A stretch of 34,595 nucleotides of DNA, taken from contig CBDBIK010000007.1 in the NCBI GenBank assembly GCA_965206145.1, positions 1-34,595 on the forward strand, in the 5' to 3' direction. Position 1 is the first letter of the stretch. Every line of letters starts with the position of its first letter. A model generated the notes under the pieces. That model made no database searches and had not been told where the DNA came from. It saw only the letters and a list, made by a program, of their open reading frames with translations. Below are positions 31,076 to 34,595 of this stretch, one piece after another. The DNA comes from CBDBIK01 sp965206145. Its GTDB lineage: Bacteria > Pseudomonadota > Alphaproteobacteria > TMED109. The translations under genes were made by a program, and so were the position numbers.

Positions 31076-32890
31076 ATGGCCCGCCGCTCCCAGATAGCTA
31101 CCGACCAGCAAGGCAACTGGGCGCCGGTCCGGCGGTTGCTGCCGTATTTGTGGCGCTACCGCTACCGCGTGATCGCTGGGTTGGTGTTTCTGGTGCTCGC
31201 CCGTGGTGCCAATGTTTCGGTGCCGATCATCCTGAAGCGCATCGTCGATTCCCTGGAGGGCGCGCCCGAAGTGGCGGTGCTTGCGGTGCCGCTGGCGCTG
31301 TTGGTGGGCTACGGCTTGCTGCGCTTCTGCTCGGTGTTGTTCAACGAAATGCGCAACGTGGTGTTCTCCCGGGCCAGCGTGCAGATCATCCATCACATTT
31401 CCATGGAAGTATTCCGCCATCTGCACGCGCTGTCCCTGGGCTTCCACCTCGACCGCAGAACCGGCGCCCTGTCCAGAGACATCGAGCGCGGCACCGGCGC
31501 GATCACCAATTTCCTCAGGATGTTCGTGTTCAACATCATCCCGGTGTCCTTCGAATTGATTGCGGTGTTATGGATTTTAGGCGCACGGTTTGATGCGGGC
31601 TTTGTGCTGATTACCCTCGGGATGGTGGTGATTTACGCCCTGTTCACGCTGTGGGTAACCGGCTGGCGCACCAAATTCCGCGTGCAGATGAACACCGCAG
31701 CATCTTCCGCCAATACCCGCGCCCTCGACTCCCTGCTCAACTACGAGACGGTCAAGGTGTTCGGCAATGAACCCGTCGAGCTGCGCCGCTACGGGGATTC
31801 CCTGATGGGCTGGGTGCGCGCTTCGCTGAAAAGCAACCTGTCCCTGTCCTACCTCAACGTCGGCCAGGGAGTGATCGTGGCCACCGGCCTGACCCTGCTC
31901 ATGGTGCTCGCAGCGCGCGGCGTGGCGGACGGCAGCATGACGCTGGGGGATTTTGTCATGGTCAACGCGTTTTTGATTCAACTCTACATCCCGCTCAATT
32001 TCATGGGATCCATATACCGCGACATCAACCATTCGCTCATCGACATGGAGCAGATGTTCGCGCTGCTGGATGAAAAACCCGAGGTGGTGGAGCGCCCCGG
32101 CGCCGCTGCGCTACGGCTGGACAAAGGGGAAATCCGCTTTGACCAGGTGAGCTTTCGGTATCGGGACGAGCGCGCGGTGTTGCGGGACATCGATTTTTGC
32201 GTGCCCGGCGGGCGGATGATGGCGGTGGTCGGGCCGTCGGGTTCCGGCAAGTCGACCCTGTCGCGGTTGCTGCTGCGGTTTTACGACCCCGATGAAGGGC
32301 GCATTTGCATTGACGGGCAGGATCTCACAACCCTGACCCTGCCCAGTGTGCGCGCGGCTATGGGCGTGGTGCCCCAGGACACGGTGCTGTTCAACGAGAC
32401 CATCGGTTACAACATCGCCTACGGTCGCCCGGAGGCGAGTCGCGAAGAGATCGTCGCGGCGGCGAAAATCGCCCGCCTGGATGAGTTTATCGCCCAGCAT
32501 CCTCAGGGCTATGACATCCTGGTCGGGGAGCGCGGCCTGAAGCTTTCCGGCGGTGAAAAACAGCGCGTCGCCATCGCCCGCACCGCCCTCAAGGGCGCGC
32601 CGATTTTAATCTTTGACGAGGCCACCTCGTCGCTGGATAGCCGCTCGGAAAAAGCCATCCAGGAGGCCCTGAGCCGCGTCGCCCGGGACAGCACCACCGT
32701 GGTCATCGCCCACCGCCTCTCCACCATCGTGGGCGCCGACCAAATCATCGTGCTGGACAAAGGCCGCATCGTCGAGCAGGGCACCCACGAAGCATTGCTG
32801 TTGCAGAACGGGTTATACCGGCAGATGTGGGAGTTGCAGAAGGAGGCGGTTGAAGGGGAGGGGGAAAGGGAAGGGTCGCTCCTGTCGTGA
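31076..32890 (+). CDS. ATM1-type ABC exporter (heavy-metal/glutathione-conjugate family)
   Basis: A 604-residue half-transporter with membrane and ATPase domains fused; it works as a homodimer. Residues 20-310 carry six membrane spans with family features RRLLPYLWRYRYRVIAGLVF, FHLDRRTGALSRDIERGTGA, NTAASSANTRALDSLLNYET and VKVFGNEPVELRRY. The ATPase part has Walker A GPSGSGKSTLSRLLL, QDTVLFNETIGYNIAYG, signature LSGGEKQRVAIARTALK, Walker B ILIFDEATSSLDSRSE and the H-loop IAHRLSTIV. ATM1/HMT1 relatives move glutathione derivatives, sometimes metal-bound. The stop lies in a 14-bp repeat whose second copy gives the next gene its start. Confidence 0.92.
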   Translation: MARRSQIATDQQGNWAPVRRLLPYLWRYRYRVIAGLVFLVLARGANVSVPIILKRIVDSLEGAPEVAVLAVPLALLVGYGLLRFCSVLFNEMRNVVFSRASVQIIHHISMEVFRHLHALSLGFHLDRRTGALSRDIERGTGAITNFLRMFVFNIIPVSFELIAVLWILGARFDAGFVLITLGMVVIYALFTLWVTGWRTKFRVQMNTAASSANTRALDSLLNYETVKVFGNEPVELRRYGDSLMGWVRASLKSNLSLSYLNVGQGVIVATGLTLLMVLAARGVADGSMTLGDFVMVNAFLIQLYIPLNFMGSIYRDINHSLIDMEQMFALLDEKPEVVERPGAAALRLDKGEIRFDQVSFRYRDERAVLRDIDFCVPGGRMMAVVGPSGSGKSTLSRLLLRFYDPDEGRICIDGQDLTTLTLPSVRAAMGVVPQDTVLFNETIGYNIAYGRPEASREEIVAAAKIARLDEFIAQHPQGYDILVGERGLKLSGGEKQRVAIARTALKGAPILIFDEATSSLDSRSEKAIQEALSRVARDSTTVVIAHRLSTIVGADQIIVLDKGRIVEQGTHEALLLQNGLYRQMWELQKEAVEGEGEREGSLLS

Positions 32891-32909
32891 AAACCCTGTC
32901 GTGAAAACC
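32882..32909 (+). repeat. 14-bp tandem repeat spanning a stop/start junction
   Basis: CTGTCGTGAAAACC occurs twice in tandem. The first copy contains the TGA stop of the exporter gene, and the second contains the GTG used to start the acetyltransferase. Confidence 0.85.
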
Positions 32910-33377
32910 CCGGCGAAGCGCTCGGATCTGCGAGCGGCGCGACCCGCCGATGCCGAAGGCATAAAGCGTTGCCGTTGCATTGGCGCGACCTGCCGGCACT
33001 ACATTCCCCGCATGGGGAAGCCCCCCGGCCAGATGCTTGAGGATTATGCCGAAGTGATTCGGCGGCACGCGGTGTTTGTGGCCGAAGAAGCGGGCGAGAT
33101 CGCCGGCGTACTGGTGCTGGTGGAAACCGAGTCCGGCCTGCTCCTCGACAACGTTGCGGTACATCCCGCGCATCAGGGGAAAGGACTTGGGCGGTTGCTC
33201 ATGGAACGGGCGGAAAGCGAAGCCCGGGAGCGGGGCTATGCACATCTGGAACTGTACACCCACGAATGTATGACGGAGAACATCGCGAGGTACAAGCGCA
33301 ACGGATACGCCGAGACGGTGCGCAAAACGGAAACCGAGCACGGATACAAGCGCGTTTATATGCGAAAGGCGTGGTAA
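32901..33377 (+). CDS. GNAT N-acetyltransferase
   Basis: A 158-residue acetyl-CoA-dependent acetyltransferase. It begins VKTPAKRSDLRAARPADAEG and contains VFVAEEAGEIAGVLVLVETE, DNVAVHPAHQGKGLGRLLME with the acetyl-CoA loop (QGKGLGR), and NIARYKRNGYAETVRKTETE. The substrate is unknown. The GTG at 32901 fits the family start; an in-frame ATG at 32850 would add 17 basic residues and overlap the exporter gene. Its TAA is followed at once by the GTG of the next gene. Confidence 0.85.
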   Translation: MKTPAKRSDLRAARPADAEGIKRCRCIGATCRHYIPRMGKPPGQMLEDYAEVIRRHAVFVAEEAGEIAGVLVLVETESGLLLDNVAVHPAHQGKGLGRLLMERAESEARERGYAHLELYTHECMTENIARYKRNGYAETVRKTETEHGYKRVYMRKAW

Positions 33378-34130
33378 GTGGAATTCAGCGCGGAAATCCT
33401 CGCCCTGCTGTTTTTGGTGGCCGCCGCTGCCGGCTGGGTGGACGTCATCGCCGGGGGTGGCGGCCTGCTGACGATTCCGGCGTTGATCGTAGCGGGGGTG
33501 CCGCCCGCAGCGGCGGTCGCCACTAACAAATTGCAGGGCAGCACCGGAACCCTGATTGCGTCGGTCTACTTTATCAAAAAAGGCGCCATTGACTTTGTCA
33601 AAATAAAGTGGCTGCTGGCGGCCACCATCGCCGGATCGGTGTTCGGCAGCTGGTTGCTTTTGCAGATAGACGCCGAAGCGCTGGTGGTATTTTTGCCCGT
33701 GCTGCTCATTTTGACCGGGCTGTATTTTCTCTTTGCCCCGAATCTGGACGACCGGCAACGCAAACAAAAATTCTCCCTCATTGCTTTTGCCATCCTGGTG
33801 GCCCCGCTGCTGGGCGCTTACGACGGCCTGTTCGGGCCCGGCACCGGCAGTTTCATGGCGCTGTCGTTGATACTGTTTTGCGGCTACGGTCTGTCCAGGG
33901 CCACCGCCAACGCGAAGATACTGAATTTCACCAGCAACCTTTCATCGCTGCTGTACTTTGTTTTCTACGGCGACATCTGCTGGTTGGTCGGTTTGGTGAT
34001 GATCGGCGGGCAGGCCATCGGCGCGCTGGCGGGCGCGAACATGGTATTGACCAAAGGCGCGAAACTAATCAAGCCCGTGGTGGTGGCGGTTTGTTTTGCG
34101 ACCTCCATACACATTTTATGGAGGGCCTGA
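33378..34130 (+). CDS. TSUP family (TauE/SafE, YfcA-like) membrane transporter
   Basis: A 250-residue membrane protein with seven or eight hydrophobic spans. It carries the TSUP repeat features: LFLVAAAAGWVDVIAGGGGL, LTIPALIVAGVPPAAAVATN, KLQGSTGTLIASVYFIKKGA in the first half, and GAYDGLFGPGTGSFMALSLI, SRATANAKILNFTSNLSSLL in the second. Members export or import sulfite, sulfoacetate, taurine-related and other organic anions; this subgroup (YfcA) has no firmly known substrate. GTG start at 33378 directly abuts the stop of the acetyltransferase, so the two genes are co-translated. Confidence 0.9.
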   Translation: MEFSAEILALLFLVAAAAGWVDVIAGGGGLLTIPALIVAGVPPAAAVATNKLQGSTGTLIASVYFIKKGAIDFVKIKWLLAATIAGSVFGSWLLLQIDAEALVVFLPVLLILTGLYFLFAPNLDDRQRKQKFSLIAFAILVAPLLGAYDGLFGPGTGSFMALSLILFCGYGLSRATANAKILNFTSNLSSLLYFVFYGDICWLVGLVMIGGQAIGALAGANMVLTKGAKLIKPVVVAVCFATSIHILWRA

Positions 34131-34358
34131 TTTTATCCGCCGACAAGTCCCGTCGCATCGCCGAATATCGGCTTCACCAGCGGCAACGAAAGGGGCGCTT
34201 TGCTGGGATGCGCAAACCGATGTGTGGTATTTATAGGTCGACTTGTTTTTTTCGCCCGGCCCAAAATTCAGGCTATTTCTGGCATTATTCAAGCTGGAAG
34301 CGGCGTTTCACCGCCGTATTTTCACCGCCGCACCCGACAGATCCTGTGGAGAAACCCC
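34131..34358. other. Intergenic leader of tyrS, 228 bp
   Basis: No gene seen. GCGGCGTTTCACCGCCGT (34301-34318) can fold into a short hairpin followed by a few T residues, and CACCGCC recurs just after it; neither is a convincing terminator. A TTTATAGG stretch near 34220 could be a -10 element, without a clear -35. Confidence 0.35.
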
Positions 34359-34595
34359 TTGAACGAACCATCCGACGAAAACCTCGCTGAACTCAGTCGT
34401 GGCGCGGAGGAGATCCTGCAACGGCGGGAATTGGCCGAGCGGCTGGCCGCGGGTGCGCGGTTACGGGTCAAGGTCGGGTTTGACCCCACCGCCCCGGATC
34501 TGCATCTCGGCCACACCGTGCTCATCAACAAAATGCGCCAGTTTCAGGAGCGAGGGCACGAAGTCATCTTTCTGATCGGCGATTTCACCGGTCTC
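34359..34595 (+). CDS. tyrS: Tyrosyl-tRNA synthetase, N-terminal part (runs off the window)
   Basis: Class I aminoacyl-tRNA synthetase that charges tRNA-Tyr. Only 79 codons are present. After NEPSDENLAELSRGAEEILQ, the sequence KVGFDPTAPDLHLGHTVLIN carries the HIGH-type ATP motif (HLGH), followed by KMRQFQERGHEVIFLIGDFT, diagnostic of the long-form proteobacterial TyrS. Start is TTG (34359) with GGAG (34348-34351) seven bases before it; no ATG is available nearby. Truncated only by the window end. Confidence 0.93.
   Translation, partial: MNEPSDENLAELSRGAEEILQRRELAERLAAGARLRVKVGFDPTAPDLHLGHTVLINKMRQFQERGHEVIFLIGDFTGL

Noticed and set aside
29360..31447. Minus-strand frame of 695 codons opposite cbs
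   Set aside because: Antisense to cystathionine beta-synthase, composition like other shadows, and it runs through a tandem repeat region.
1..34595. CRISPR array, tRNA, rRNA or integron integrase
   Set aside because: The tandem repeats lack spacers of regular length, no cloverleaf or rRNA stretch was recognised, and no tyrosine recombinase frame was found on either strand.

Overview
The window reads as a GC-rich proteobacterial chromosome, most likely gammaproteobacterial. The basis is the rph-rdgB pair, stand-alone trpBA, leuCD, a YbdL-type aminotransferase, MetZ and long-form TyrS; no rRNA or tRNA is present to place it better. Most of it is dense housekeeping and amino-acid metabolism with overlapping start and stop codons. 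One visibly AT-richer island of about 8 kb (roughly 6.4-14.3 kb) interrupts it.

Layout. 0.08-5.3 kb, all minus strand: a COG3146 acyltransferase-like protein, rdgB, rph, a PAT-like acetyltransferase, a ureohydrolase (agmatinase type) and the radical SAM enzyme ArsS. 5.4-6.3 kb is a scar: the middle of an hsdM gene (minus) abuts the last two thirds of aroC (plus). 6.5-14.3 kb is the island. On the minus strand it holds a type I restriction-modification pair (hsdM, hsdS), a membrane/coiled-coil protein, a tiny ORF and a PIN-like protein, separated by integron attC-like palindromes. No integrase is visible, so it looks like a CALIN (cluster of attC sites lacking an integron integrase). hsdM is cut into three pieces by an IS5-family and an IS3-family element. 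Both insertions keep target duplications, and removing both restores one 707-codon frame.

14.5-19.8 kb: leuCD (plus) converges on trpBA (minus), and trpB diverges from a PhyH-type dioxygenase. 19.8-21.2 kb: metZ is preceded by a consensus promoter, a SAM-II-type riboswitch and a strong intrinsic terminator. 21.3-27.2 kb: a SAM-dependent methyltransferase and a complete branched-chain-amino-acid-type ABC importer (Tat-exported binding protein, LivH, LivM, LivG, LivF). 27.2-34.6 kb: xthA, a methionine-type aminotransferase, cystathionine beta-synthase, an ATM1-type ABC exporter, a GNAT acetyltransferase, a TSUP transporter and the start of tyrS.

Themes. Sulfur-amino-acid genes recur (metZ under a SAM riboswitch, cystathionine beta-synthase, YbdL-like aminotransferase). 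Short minisatellite-like tandem repeats (12, 14, 15, 21 and 27 bp units) occur at about ten places. They sit mostly at gene ends and between genes, but also inside livG and livF, where they insert 7-residue repeats. The points most worth a second look are the attC array carrying a doubly interrupted type I RM operon, the SAM-II attenuator of metZ, and the repeat habit of this genome.
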